A stretch of DNA of 53,631 nt from an uncultured Mucilaginibacter sp. (GTDB lineage: Bacteria; Bacteroidota; Bacteroidia; Sphingobacteriales; Sphingobacteriaceae): contig NZ_CAMLOV010000017.1 in the NCBI RefSeq assembly GCF_946481715.1, positions 1 through 53,631 on the forward strand. Direction: 5' to 3'. A program made the position numbers and the translations under genes. The notes beneath the pieces are model-generated. The model saw only the letters and a program-made list of their open reading frames with translations, was not told the origin of the DNA and did no database searches. Positions 1 to 8,987 of this stretch are shown here, one piece after another (the stretch's first letter is position 1; each line of letters starts with the position of its first letter).

Positions 1-2505
1 ACCCGTATCAGATACGGCAAAACGTATCCTTACCGTCTTTTTTGTCTGTTCAATTACCTTTAGGTCGATATCTACCCCGCCTGTGGCAGTAAATTTAACA
101 GCGTTGCTCACCAAATTCAACAAAATTTGTACCAGCCGCGCCCTATCGCCAATTACTACGTCGGGGATGGCGTGCTCTATCGTGCTCTTCAGGTAAATGC
201 CTTTCTCTGCTGCCTTGTACCGCATCGAGGCCGTAACCCCTTTTATCATATCGCGGATATCTACATGCGCTTTCTCCAGCTCGATATTACCCGTCTCTAT
301 CTTTGTAAAATCCAGCACATCGTTTATCAGCGTCATCAGGTTCTCTGCCGAGAATTTGAGGATGCTGAGGTTCTCCCGCTGCGACTCCAGGGGGTTATCA
401 TCCAGCAACAGGTGGCTCATACCAATAACGGCATTAAGCGGTGTACGTATCTCGTGGCTCATCACGCCAATAAACATGTCTTTGGCGCGGCTCAGTTGCA
501 AAGCTTCCTCTTTGGCATTTATCAGTTCCTGCTCGGCCTTCTTTTTAGATGTGATATCAATGATCACCTCTATGTACTTATCCACCTTCCCGGTATCATC
601 AGTAATTACCGAATTGATGACCGAGATCCAAACCGGCCTCCCATCTTTACGGTAGATGAGCAGATCAACCTCGAAGGATTGCTTTTTCGCGGATAGTTCG
701 CGCGCCTTGGTGATAATGGATACATCCGTCAATTCGCCTTTCAACGAATCGCCGAGGTGCTTATCCTTTACATCCTCCAGCGAATAGCCGGTAATATGCT
801 CAAAAGCATCGTTCACCCACTCCACCTTGCCTTCGCTATTGTTAATAACCACGCCGCTGGTTGTTTTACTGGCAACAAGCGATAGCATGGTAAGCTGCTC
901 TTCGGCTTTTTTGCGGCTGCTGATGTCAACCATTACGCCTATCTGGCGTTCTACATTGCCTACCTCGTTAAACAGCGGGCTGTTGGATATAAACACCCAG
1001 GCAGCCGAGCCATCTTTGCGGTATATTTTTATTTCAATCTCGTAAGGCTTATTTTCTTTTACTTTTTGTACCGCACCTTTAAAAACTTCCAGGTCGGTTT
1101 CTGCGCCTATCAGCTTAGTACCTATGGTTTGCCCTTTTAATTCGTCCAGCGTGTAGCCGATTATCCGCTCCATGGATTCGTTCATCCATATTATCCGGCT
1201 TTCGTTATCGCGGATCATGATACCGCTTGGAGATTTGCGTGCCGCAAAAGAAAGTATCTCTACATCCTGCTCGGCACGTTTGCGGGTGGTGATATCAATA
1301 ATAATGCGGATGTATTTTTCTATCGCGCCATCCGCCGCGTATATGATAGAATTGGTTACCGAGATCCAGATAGGCTCACCCCCTTTGGTGAACATGGATA
1401 GCTCCACCTCGTACGATCTTTTGTTCGCTATGGCATCCCGCAACTCCAGTTCGGCAGCTTCATCTTTGGGCTTGCCTTTTATAACTTCGCCCAAAAGTTT
1501 ATGCTCAACGTCGGTTAGGTTATACCCTGTAATACTTTCAAATGCGGCATTGGTCCATATTACCTTATCATCAGCATCGCTTATCACCACGCCGTTCTTT
1601 ATTTTGCTGGCCACCAGCGATAGCTGCTCGGTTTCGGTCAACAGCTTTTTTTGCAGGGTCATATCGCGGCCGCTGCAGTACCATTTGCCGGCCTTGTGTA
1701 CAGCGGTCCAGCTTATCCACTTAAGTTCGCCGCTACGTGTAACCGTTTCGGTCACAATTTCGAACGGCTTTTGCGACGCCACGGCCTTTTCTATCACCGG
1801 GACAAACTGCTCCCGGTTTTGCCCGGCCACAAAACTCCATAACGTTCTCCCTACGGCTTCTTCTACCGTATAGCCTAAAATATCGAAAATACAGTTATTG
1901 ATGAGTTCGATATTAGCATCCGCACCGGCAATCAAGTGGATCTCGGTTGAATTATTGAAAAGCGTGTAAAAATCCTTATGCACCTGCAGGCTTTGCTCCA
2001 GCTCCTTTTTTTGCTTGCGCAGTACCAGGTGCGATATTACCTCGCTGGCCAATATTTTAAGGGCATCCTGCTGCTCTTCGGTTACCTCGCGCACATGGGT
2101 ATCCAGCACGCATAGGGTACCAATACGGTAACCGTCGGGGTCTATAAGCGGGGTGCTGGCATAAAACCGCAGCCCAAACTCGCCGGTAACCATTTCATGG
2201 CCGCGATAGGGTTCTACTTTTGATACATCGGGAATAGCTACTAAGTCGCCCTGCATGAAGGTGTGCTGGCAAAACGTGTCTTCCAGCGGTACCTCGGCAA
2301 TATCCAACCCAATGGCCGATTTCATCCATTGGCGCGAATCATCTATAAAAGAAATAAAGGCAATGGGTACCTGGCATATATAGGAAGCCAGGCGGGTAAT
2401 AGCATCATACTCCTTCTCGGGCAGCGTATCTAAGATATCATAGGAATGCAAGGCGTTTAAGCGCTTAGCTTCCAACTCCGAAGGGGTATGATGCTGTACG
2501 TCCAT
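1..2505 (-). CDS. GAF/multi-PAS sensor histidine kinase, 3' end beyond window
   Basis: Cytoplasmic signal-transducing histidine kinase, 835 codons visible, continuing past the left edge. The frame is open from the ATG at 2505 with no stop. Domains in order: GAF (about residues 20-165), four PAS/PAC units starting near 175, 295, 418 and 540, each ending with a PAC-like stretch such as IDITTRKRAEQ, then HisKA with MSHEIRTPLNAVIG (phospho-acceptor H684) and the start of the HATPase domain with the N-box LLNLVSNAVKFT near residue 797. No membrane segment is seen, so it senses an intracellular signal; the ligand is unknown. The start lies 3 bases after the glyA stop on the same strand, so the two are probably co-transcribed. 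Whether a receiver domain follows cannot be seen. Confidence 0.9.
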   Translation of the reverse strand, partial: MDVQHHTPSELEAKRLNALHSYDILDTLPEKEYDAITRLASYICQVPIAFISFIDDSRQWMKSAIGLDIAEVPLEDTFCQHTFMQGDLVAIPDVSKVEPYRGHEMVTGEFGLRFYASTPLIDPDGYRIGTLCVLDTHVREVTEEQQDALKILASEVISHLVLRKQKKELEQSLQVHKDFYTLFNNSTEIHLIAGADANIELINNCIFDILGYTVEEAVGRTLWSFVAGQNREQFVPVIEKAVASQKPFEIVTETVTRSGELKWISWTAVHKAGKWYCSGRDMTLQKKLLTETEQLSLVASKIKNGVVISDADDKVIWTNAAFESITGYNLTDVEHKLLGEVIKGKPKDEAAELELRDAIANKRSYEVELSMFTKGGEPIWISVTNSIIYAADGAIEKYIRIIIDITTRKRAEQDVEILSFAARKSPSGIMIRDNESRIIWMNESMERIIGYTLDELKGQTIGTKLIGAETDLEVFKGAVQKVKENKPYEIEIKIYRKDGSAAWVFISNSPLFNEVGNVERQIGVMVDISSRKKAEEQLTMLSLVASKTTSGVVINNSEGKVEWVNDAFEHITGYSLEDVKDKHLGDSLKGELTDVSIITKARELSAKKQSFEVDLLIYRKDGRPVWISVINSVITDDTGKVDKYIEVIIDITSKKKAEQELINAKEEALQLSRAKDMFIGVMSHEIRTPLNAVIGMSHLLLDDNPLESQRENLSILKFSAENLMTLINDVLDFTKIETGNIELEKAHVDIRDMIKGVTASMRYKAAEKGIYLKSTIEHAIPDVVIGDRARLVQILLNLVSNAVKFTATGGVDIDLKVIEQTKKTVRIRFAVSDTG

Positions 2506-2508
2506 TTG

Positions 2509-3801
2509 TTAGCCCAGGTGGTTATCCCGGTAAAGGGGATGCTCTTCCATTAGCTTGTGCACCCTTTTACGTACTTTCTTCAAAACAGTTTCGTTTTCAG
2601 GGTCGTTTATTACCATATCTATCAGTTCCACAATGGTATCCATGTGTTTTTCTTTTAAACCGCGGGTAGTAATGGCCGCAGTGCCTACACGGATGCCCGA
2701 TGTTACAAACGGCGACTTATCATCATAAGGCACCATGTTTTTATTGGCGGTGATATCTGCGCTTACCAAAGCTTTCTCGGCAGCTTTACCGCTGATGTTT
2801 TTGTTGCGCAAATCAATCAGCATCAGGTGGTTATCTGTACCGCCCGAAATGATATCATACCCGCGCTCTACAAAGGCCTTGGCCATAGCGGCGCCGTTAA
2901 GTTTCACCTGTAGGATATATTTCATGTAGCTATCGCTCAAAGCCTCGCCAAAGGCAATTGCTTTAGCAGCGATGATGTGCTCAAGCGGGCCGCCCTGTGT
3001 ACCCGGGAAAACGGCCATATCCAGCAAGGCCGACATCATGCGGATCTCGCCTTTTGGTGTTTTTAAGCCCCACGGGTTTTCAAAATCTTTACCCAATAAT
3101 ATCAGCCCACCACGCGGGCCGCGCAGGGTTTTGTGTGTAGTAGTGGTAACAATATGGCAATGCGGCAGCGGATCGGTAAGCAAACCACGGGCAATTAAAC
3201 CTGCCGGGTGCGAAATATCTGCCAGCACCAATGCGCCAACCTCATCGGCAACGGCGCGGATAAATGCGTAATCCCAATCGCGCGAGTAGGCCGAAGCACC
3301 GCAGATGATCAGTTTTGGTTTTTCGCGCAGGGCAACTTCTTTTAGTTGCTCATAATCTACATAACCGGTATCTTTTTTAACCCCATAAAAATGCGGCTCG
3401 TACAGTTTGCCCGAAAAGTTTACGGCCGAGCCATGTGTTAAGTGGCCGCCATGAGAAAGGTCGAACCCTAATATTTTATCGCCGGGGTTTAAAACAGCCA
3501 GCATTACCGCAGCATTGGCCTGCGCACCGCTATGCGGCTGCACGTTTGCCCACTCGGCATTAAACAATTGCTTGGCGCGCTCAATAGCTATGGTTTCAAT
3601 TTCATCAACAACCTCGCAGCCGCCGTAATAGCGTTTGCCGGGTAAGCCTTCGGCATATTTGTTGGTTGCTACCGAGCCAGCGGCTTCCATCACCTGCTTG
3701 CTTACAAAATTCTCTGATGCTATCAGCTCAATGCCTTCTTCCTGGCGCTGCTGCTCTTCATCCAGCAATTTAAATATTAATTTATCTCTTTTCATTGTCA
3801 T
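2509..3801 (-). CDS. glyA: Serine hydroxymethyltransferase
   Basis: PLP enzyme that interconverts serine and glycine with tetrahydrofolate, feeding one-carbon metabolism. At 430 aa it is the usual bacterial length. Visible hallmarks are ELIASENF near residue 25, the PLP-binding [14 protein letters not shown] with Schiff-base lysine K224, and [10 protein letters not shown] near 87. The active-site stretch reads [13 protein letters not shown], a variant of the common ADMAHIAGL form. Two start codons are possible, at 3801 (MTMKRD) and 3795 (MKRD); the sequence does not decide. It is the first gene of a probable two-gene unit with the downstream sensor kinase. Identification is firm. Confidence 0.97.
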   Translation of the reverse strand: MTMKRDKLIFKLLDEEQQRQEEGIELIASENFVSKQVMEAAGSVATNKYAEGLPGKRYYGGCEVVDEIETIAIERAKQLFNAEWANVQPHSGAQANAAVMLAVLNPGDKILGFDLSHGGHLTHGSAVNFSGKLYEPHFYGVKKDTGYVDYEQLKEVALREKPKLIICGASAYSRDWDYAFIRAVADEVGALVLADISHPAGLIARGLLTDPLPHCHIVTTTTHKTLRGPRGGLILLGKDFENPWGLKTPKGEIRMMSALLDMAVFPGTQGGPLEHIIAAKAIAFGEALSDSYMKYILQVKLNGAAMAKAFVERGYDIISGGTDNHLMLIDLRNKNISGKAAEKALVSADITANKNMVPYDDKSPFVTSGIRVGTAAITTRGLKEKHMDTIVELIDMVINDPENETVLKKVRKRVHKLMEEHPLYRDNHLG

Positions 3802-3830
3802 GTGTAATGCGCGCTAAGTTAGCTATAAAA

Positions 3831-3978
3831 TTAGATTTGAGATAGATGGATTTAGATTTGAGATGTGAGATATGAGATTTGAGACGGGAGAATTTAGTTT
3901 TGGGGCGGGAGATATGAGAATTGAGATGGGAGATTTGAGCGGGAGATATGAGATTTGAGACGTGAGATTTGAGATAAA
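3831..3978. repeat. GAGATTTGAG-type short tandem repeat
   Basis: About 150 bases of imperfect 8-10 base units of the type GAGATTTGAG, GAGATATGAG and GAGATGTGAG, lying upstream of glyA. A 35-base part (3854-3888) reappears as an exact inverted copy at 17240-17274. Short ORFs through it are low-complexity artefacts. Confidence 0.8.
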
Positions 3979-4020
3979 AAGGATGCAAAAGCCGCCATTA
4001 TAGGCACCAGCCCTCCCCCC

Positions 4021-4226
4021 CGTCATGCACGATTGTACGAAGCCCTCCCACCTCGTCCTTGCGCAAATCCCCCCGTCATTGCGAGGCACGAAGCAATCTC
4101 CCGATTAGCAGGGCGAACCTACAGAGCGGCTTTATTCTCGATAACGGCAGTACGAGGTGGTTAACACACGGCTGCTTGTATGACCGCTCTGCCTTCGTAG
4201 AGATTGCTTCGTACCTTATAATGACG
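4021..4226. repeat. REP-like dispersed palindromic element (CGTCATTGCGAGG family)
   Basis: Inverted arms at 4074-4100 (begins CGTCATTGCGAGG, then CACGAAGCAATCTC) and 4200-4226 (GAGATTGCTTCG, then TACCTTATAATGACG) enclose about 100 bases; a degenerate extra left end lies at 4021-4045. The right arm recurs at 38588-38615. No transposase gene is nearby, so if mobile it is non-autonomous. Confidence 0.7.
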
Positions 4227-4270
4227 CGACGTTAAATGCTTGATTGTCAATACCTGTTTAATCACTAACC

Positions 4271-4410
4271 GGATCCAACGAAGAACACAAAAACCGGCCT
4301 TGTCCTGTTCGGCAACCACTGAAACTGATAAAGCACTGCCTTTCATAGGACAGGGCGCAGCCGGCAGTTTCTTTTGGTTACTTTTCTTTGCTGCCAAAGA
4401 AAAGTGACAT
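4271..4410. repeat. Imperfect palindromic repeat ending in an 11-bp hairpin
   Basis: Outer arms around 4294-4308 and 4345-4364 (CCGGCCTTGTCCT against AGGACAGGGCGCAGCCGG) pair imperfectly. They are followed by a perfect 11-bp hairpin, ACTTTTCTTTG (4380-4390), 4-base loop, CAAAGAAAAGT (4395-4405). An ORF across it (4161-4397, minus) is low-complexity and is not called a gene. Confidence 0.55.
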
Positions 4411-4472
4411 CCACAGGTTTTAAATAACCTACTGCCTTACCTAACGAAGCACAACAAATGGTACCACCTAAA

Positions 4473-4522
4473 CGTCATTGTATTTTTTTTCAGGGGCACC
4501 CTGGTGGATACTCGCAATGACG
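4473..4522. repeat. 50-bp mini-element with CGTCATTG terminal inverted repeats
   Basis: Ends are CGTCATTG (4473-4480) and CAATGACG (4515-4522), enclosing a T-run, CAGGGGCACC and CTGGTGGATACTCG. The interior and right end recur at 38799-38852. The right end read in reverse (CGTCATTGCGAG) equals the terminus of the larger REP-like element at 4074, so they belong to one modular family. Confidence 0.65.
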
Positions 4523-4534
4523 CATTTTTTTTTC

Positions 4535-5134
4535 TTACTCCCCCTTCCTACTCTCCACCCGCTTCCTTATCCGGCTTAATGACGGGTTGGTGATACCGAG
4601 GTACGAGGAAATATGGTAAGCCGGGATGCGCTCAACAATATCGGGGTGCGCTTCCAGCAAGCGTAGGTAGCGTTGCTCGTGCGAGAAAAAGATAAACTCT
4701 TCCGTTCGCGTTTGCGCAATGGTGAAAAACAATTCGGCCAGCAGCCGGCCGAATTTTGCCCAATTGGGGTTGGTTTCGTAAAGGCTGTTTAGGTCGTGGT
4801 ACGAAATGAAGAAAATCTCCGAATCTTCCATCGCCTCAATAAAATACCAGCAGGCCTTACGCGATACAAAGCTGCGGAACGAAACCACAAACTGGTTCTC
4901 CGAAAAAAAGAAGATGTTCTTATCCTCTTTGGTATCCGGGTCGCGGTAGTAGATGCGGAAAATGCCTTTTACAATCAGCCCCAAATCGTTGCAAACCATG
5001 GCTTGCATGTTAAAAAAGTCGCCTTTAACCATCTTCCGCGCTTTCCAAAACGGGCGACTGTCGGCAATGTCGCTATCGCTCAACTGGGCAAAATTTTTAA
5101 GGTGCTGGGTTATTATTTCGTTTTTATCGTCCAT
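4535..5134 (-). CDS. Crp/Fnr-family transcriptional regulator
   Basis: 199 aa, with an N-terminal cyclic-nucleotide-binding-like beta-roll (about 20-125) and a C-terminal winged-helix DNA-binding part ending in HISSYLGITNPSLSRIRKRV. This is the Bacteroidota subtype of the family; the cysteines expected of an FeS Fnr and a full cAMP pocket are not evident, so the ligand is unknown. It is divergent from the DUF308 gene. A palindrome at 5217-5235 sits upstream of its own TAnnTTTG box (5190-5197, minus strand) and a better palindrome upstream of the DUF308 gene, so it probably controls both (inference). Confidence 0.9.
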   Translation of the reverse strand: MDDKNEIITQHLKNFAQLSDSDIADSRPFWKARKMVKGDFFNMQAMVCNDLGLIVKGIFRIYYRDPDTKEDKNIFFFSENQFVVSFRSFVSRKACWYFIEAMEDSEIFFISYHDLNSLYETNPNWAKFGRLLAELFFTIAQTRTEEFIFFSHEQRYLRLLEAHPDIVERIPAYHISSYLGITNPSLSRIRKRVESRKGE

Positions 5135-5189
5135 GGGTAGTGGTATAAAATGTGGCCTGTTCGGTTAACCGTTGCGCGACTTAATCCCT

Positions 5190-5235
5190 CAAATTTAATC
5201 CGAATATTACACATTCATTTTCAATAAGTGAAAAC
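5190..5235 (-). promoter_or_regulatory. Promoter and putative autoregulatory operator of the Crp/Fnr gene
   Basis: A perfect minus-strand -7 box TAAATTTG (5190-5197) and an imperfect palindrome ATTTTCA-ATA-AGTGAAAAC (5217-5235). The operator centre is 36 bp from the -7 box, which is about -42 to the inferred start of transcription and typical for class II Crp activation. Confidence 0.6.
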
Positions 5236-5278
5236 CCAACAGTAACCCTCTGTAATTGTACCGTAATATTTCCCGGGC

Positions 5279-5325
5279 ATTTTCACTTAAGTGAAAATCG
5301 CGCGGCGCAATCCTCCACACCTTTG
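5279..5325 (+). promoter_or_regulatory. Perfect 20-bp palindromic operator plus -7 box of the DUF308 gene
   Basis: ATTTTCACTT/AAGTGAAAAT (5279-5298) is a perfect palindrome that shares its half-sites with the site at 5217-5235. A near-consensus -7 box CACCTTTG lies at 5318-5325. Centre-to-box spacing is 36.5 bp, matching the divergent promoter, and no TTTG -33 box is present. Confidence 0.65.
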
Positions 5326-5354
5326 GAGCAATAAAAATAAGAATTCAAAACATC

Positions 5355-5945
5355 ATGACAACAAACGCTTCATCTCATACAGTACCGGCCGGCCAGGCTG
5401 CCGAAACTGCTACCTCATTACGCAACCTGTATTTTACCCGCGCTGCCTTTTCTATTGCCTGGGTTATCCTCGTTGCCCTGTTTGCAAAAACATCCCCCGC
5501 TATCGCCAGCGTGTTACTCATTATCTACCCCGCCTGGGATGTAGTGGGCACCTTGCTGGATATCCGCGCCAACCGCGCCGTTATCTCGTTAACACCGCAA
5601 TATGTAAATGCTGCCATTAGTGCCGCCACCACCATAGCCGTAGGCATTGCCCTGCAAAAAGGCGTACCCGAAGCGCTGACCGTCTTCGGCACCTGGGCGA
5701 TAGGCACGGGACTGATCCAACTGATATTAGGCTTACGCCGCCGCAAGGCCTTAGACGGGCAATGGCCCATGATCCTTAGCGGTGGCCAATCCGTACTGGC
5801 AGGCGCATCCTTTATCCTGCTGGCACACGACCCAACCAAAGGCATTGCCAGCCTGGGCGGCTACGCCGCATTTGGCGCTTTTTATTACCTGCTGGCAGCG
5901 TTTAGGCTGAACAAGGCGGTGAAACAGGGTGTTGTAAAGGCATAA
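5355..5945 (+). CDS. DUF308/HdeD-like integral membrane protein
   Basis: 196 aa with about six hydrophobic segments (for example around residues 30-48, 50-70, 88-106, 112-128, 141-158 and 163-180) and a short polar N-terminus. The pattern and length match DUF308 family (HdeD-related) inner-membrane proteins, whose biochemical role is not established. It is a single-gene unit with a strong terminator (5964-6006), divergent from the Crp/Fnr-type gene and probably its target because the best operator lies 56 bp upstream of the ATG. Family assignment rests on topology and sequence flavour. Confidence 0.75.
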   Translation: MTTNASSHTVPAGQAAETATSLRNLYFTRAAFSIAWVILVALFAKTSPAIASVLLIIYPAWDVVGTLLDIRANRAVISLTPQYVNAAISAATTIAVGIALQKGVPEALTVFGTWAIGTGLIQLILGLRRRKALDGQWPMILSGGQSVLAGASFILLAHDPTKGIASLGGYAAFGAFYYLLAAFRLNKAVKQGVVKA

Positions 5946-5963
5946 GTATGCTATTGGCTTACG

Positions 5964-6006
5964 CCGCCGGTGTTGACTTTGAGGGTTGATGCCGGCGGTT
6001 TTTTTT
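5964..6006 (+). terminator. Intrinsic terminator of the DUF308 gene
   Basis: Stem CCGCCGG (5964-5970) pairs with CCGGCGG (5992-5998), followed by a run of eight T (5999-6006). Confidence 0.8.
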
Positions 6007-6127
6007 CCTTCTGTGCTTGCAACCTTGCAATTGTAATATTGCATTTTCGATTTGCAAGGATGCGCGGGTATAATAATACTCCCTTTTTAAGAATAAAAGC
6101 CAAAATTTGCCTTCGCGATTGGTCAAT

Positions 6128-6155
6128 TTTGTTTTAAAAGGAAATGCTATATTTA
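6128..6155 (+). promoter_or_regulatory. Possible promoter of the hsd operon
   Basis: TTTG (6128-6131) and TATATTTA (6148-6155) resemble the Bacteroidota -33/-7 pair TTTG/TAnnTTTG, but spacing is 16 rather than about 19 and the last base of the -7 box differs. It lies 20 bases before the TTG start of hsdR. Confidence 0.3.
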
Positions 6156-6175
6156 GCAACCCTTAACCAATTACG

Positions 6176-8986
6176 TTGAACCAAAATCCCGAACAAAAAG
6201 CCCGCGATAATATCGACAAGCAATTATTGCTTTGCGGCTGGCTGGTGCAAGGGAAAAAGGAAACCAATATTGGTGCCGGCATAGGTGTTGCCATTCGCGA
6301 ATACCAAACCGAAACCGGGCCGGCTGATTATATCTTATTCGTTGATAAAAAGCCGGTGGGCATCATCGAAGCCAAACGGGAAGACGAGGGTGTAAGGCTT
6401 ACCGTGGCGGAGGATCAATCTGTTGAATACGCCACATCCAAATTAAAATACCTCAAAAACGACCCGCTGCCCTTTGTTTACGAAAGTACGGGCGAGCTTA
6501 CCCGCTTTACCGATTACCGCGACCCTAAGCCGCGATCGCGCCCTGTGTTCACTTTTCACCGGCCGGAAACTTTCCAAAAATGGATAAAAGAAGGCCGCAC
6601 GCTGCGTACCCGGCTGCATGATACACCGGGCTTAGCAGCCGATGGGCTGCGCGATTGCCAGGTTACTGCTATTACCAATGTAGAGCAATCCTTTAGGGAT
6701 GCCCGTCCCAAGGCGCTCATACAAATGGCAACCGGCTCGGGCAAAACCTTTACGGCTATCACCTTTATATACCGCCTGCTAAAATTTGCCAAAGCCAAGC
6801 GCATTTTATTTTTGGTAGATACCAAGAACCTGGGCGAACAAGCCGAGCAGGAGTTTAAACGCTTCGAACCGCAGGATGATAACCGCCTGTTCCCCGAATT
6901 ATATGGCGTAACGCGTTTAAGTAGTTCATTCATACCAAACGATAGCCAGGTTTATATCAGCACCATACAGCGCCTTTACTCTATATTAAAAGGGACGGAG
7001 CTTGACGAACGCGAGGAAGAACAAAACCCCAACGAAAACAAATGGACGCCTAAAGAACCCCTGCCTGTTATCTACAATCAAAAAACGCCGATGGAGTTTT
7101 TTGATTTTGTAGTGATAGACGAGTGCCACCGCAGCATCTACAACCTGTGGAAACAAGTGTTGGATTATTTCGATGCCTTCCAAATAGGTTTAACCGCCAC
7201 GCCGGATAACCGCACTTTTGGTTATTTTAACCGGAATTTGGTTTGCGATTATGGCTATCAAAAAGCCGTGGAAGATGGCGTATTGGTACCTTACAATGTC
7301 TTCGAGATCGTTACAAAAATAACGCAGCAAGGTTCAAAAATTGAACTGGGCGAATACATTGGCAAGCGAGAAAAGCTTACCCGCAAACAGTTTTGGAACA
7401 CGCTGGATGAAGAGGTAGAATACAATGCCAAGCAGCTGGATGATAAGGTGGTAAACCCCAATCAGCTGCGCATGATCATCAAGGCGGTAAAAGAGCAACT
7501 GCCCGTAATGTTCCCAGATAGGGTGGAACAAATCCCTGCCACTGCCACCGCCCCTGCTACTTCCACCTTCGAGGTCCCTAAAATGCTCATCTTTGCCAAA
7601 AGCGACAGCCATGCCGATGATATTATCAATATCGTTCGCGAGGAGTTTGCCGAAGAGAATAAGTTTTGTAAAAAGATAACCTACCGCAGCGAAGAAGACC
7701 CTAAAAGCATTTTGCAGCAGTTCCGCAATAGTTATTACCCGCGCGTGGCGGTTACGGTGGATATGATTGCCACCGGTACCGATATCCGCCCGCTGGAAGT
7801 ATTGCTATTTATGCGCGATGTAAAAAGCCGCAGCTATTACGAGCAGATGAAAGGCCGCGGCACCCGCACCTGTAGCATAGAAGAACTTAAATCGTCCGGC
7901 ACGCCGGCCGCAAAGTTTACCAAGGACCACTTTGTCATCATTGATGCCATTGGCGTGGAGAAAAGCCAAAAGACCGATAGCCGCCCGCTGGAAAAGAAAC
8001 CGGGCATGAGCCTGAAGGAGGTGATAGAAAGCGTACACATGGGCAATACCGATGAGGACATGCTGACCACGCTGGCCAACCGCCTGATACGGCTGGATAA
8101 ACAGATTAACGAAAAAGAAAAGATGGCCTTTGCCGAAAAGGCACAGGGGCAAACCATTACCCACGTGGTAAAGCAATTGCTGAACGCACACGATGCCGAT
8201 ACGCTGGAAACCCTGCGCCGCGATATTGATGCCCAAATGCCTGGTGCAGCACCGCTGGATAAGGATGCCGTATTTAACCAAAGGCATAACGAACTGATAG
8301 AACAAGCCACGCAGGTGTTTAACAGCTTTGAACTGCGCAACTATGTGATTGATATCCGTAAGCAGTACGACCAGGTGATAGACCATATTAACCCCGACGA
8401 ATTGTTGAATCTGGGCTGGGTGAAGGATAATGCCACCTTAGCCGAAGGCCTGGTGCAGGATTTTAAAACCTGGATAGAAGAGAACAAAACCGAGATAACC
8501 GCCCTGCAATTGTTTTACGGGCAGCCCTACCAGCGGCGCGAACTCACCTACAAAATGATAAAAGGCCTGGTAGAAACCATAAAAACCAGCAAGCCAACGC
8601 TTGCCCCGCTAAATATATGGCGCGCGTATGCCCAGCTGGAAAAGGTGGACGGACAGCCCAAAAACGAATTAATAGCCTTAGTTTCGCTCCTCCGTAAAAT
8701 AAGCGGGATGGATGAAAGCCTGGTTGCGTTTGATAAAACGGTTGACCTTACCTTTCAGCAATGGGTGTTTAGCAAACAGGCGGGTGCAGCCACCAAGTTT
8801 AACGAAGAGCAAATGCAATGGCTACGCATGATAAAAGATTACATAGCCGCCAGCTTCCATGTAGAGCAGGACGATTTTGAGCTGGACCCTTTTAACAAAA
8901 ACGGCGGGCTGGGCAAAATGTACCAGCTGTTTGGCAGCAGTACCAGCGATATTATAAACGAACTGAACGAAGTATTAGCGGCATAA
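6176..8986 (+). CDS. hsdR: Type I restriction enzyme, endonuclease/translocase subunit
   Basis: 936 aa HsdR, the DNA-translocating and cutting subunit of a type I restriction-modification complex. N-terminal PD-(D/E)xK nuclease: D51, then E65-A-K67 in GIIEAKRE. Superfamily 2 helicase: Walker A MATGSGKT (K190), DEAD-box variant DECH (315-318), and a motif VI-like MKGRGTRT. The C-terminal helical part presumably contacts the HsdM/HsdS core. The only in-frame start is TTG at 6176, since TAA lies 12 bases upstream and the nearby ATG is out of frame. One base separates its stop from hsdS. It leads a five-gene operon. Length is normal and no catalytic motif is missing, so it looks functional. Confidence 0.95.
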   Translation: MNQNPEQKARDNIDKQLLLCGWLVQGKKETNIGAGIGVAIREYQTETGPADYILFVDKKPVGIIEAKREDEGVRLTVAEDQSVEYATSKLKYLKNDPLPFVYESTGELTRFTDYRDPKPRSRPVFTFHRPETFQKWIKEGRTLRTRLHDTPGLAADGLRDCQVTAITNVEQSFRDARPKALIQMATGSGKTFTAITFIYRLLKFAKAKRILFLVDTKNLGEQAEQEFKRFEPQDDNRLFPELYGVTRLSSSFIPNDSQVYISTIQRLYSILKGTELDEREEEQNPNENKWTPKEPLPVIYNQKTPMEFFDFVVIDECHRSIYNLWKQVLDYFDAFQIGLTATPDNRTFGYFNRNLVCDYGYQKAVEDGVLVPYNVFEIVTKITQQGSKIELGEYIGKREKLTRKQFWNTLDEEVEYNAKQLDDKVVNPNQLRMIIKAVKEQLPVMFPDRVEQIPATATAPATSTFEVPKMLIFAKSDSHADDIINIVREEFAEENKFCKKITYRSEEDPKSILQQFRNSYYPRVAVTVDMIATGTDIRPLEVLLFMRDVKSRSYYEQMKGRGTRTCSIEELKSSGTPAAKFTKDHFVIIDAIGVEKSQKTDSRPLEKKPGMSLKEVIESVHMGNTDEDMLTTLANRLIRLDKQINEKEKMAFAEKAQGQTITHVVKQLLNAHDADTLETLRRDIDAQMPGAAPLDKDAVFNQRHNELIEQATQVFNSFELRNYVIDIRKQYDQVIDHINPDELLNLGWVKDNATLAEGLVQDFKTWIEENKTEITALQLFYGQPYQRRELTYKMIKGLVETIKTSKPTLAPLNIWRAYAQLEKVDGQPKNELIALVSLLRKISGMDESLVAFDKTVDLTFQQWVFSKQAGAATKFNEEQMQWLRMIKDYIAASFHVEQDDFELDPFNKNGGLGKMYQLFGSSTSDIINELNEVLAA

Positions 8987-8987
8987 A

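Noticed and set aside
1172..1873. 233-aa plus-strand ORF
   Set aside because: Antisense to PAS domains of the open minus-strand kinase frame, which has a full domain series.
4161..4397. 78-aa minus-strand ORF
   Set aside because: It runs through a palindromic repeat and its product is a low-complexity repeat translation; no upstream signals.
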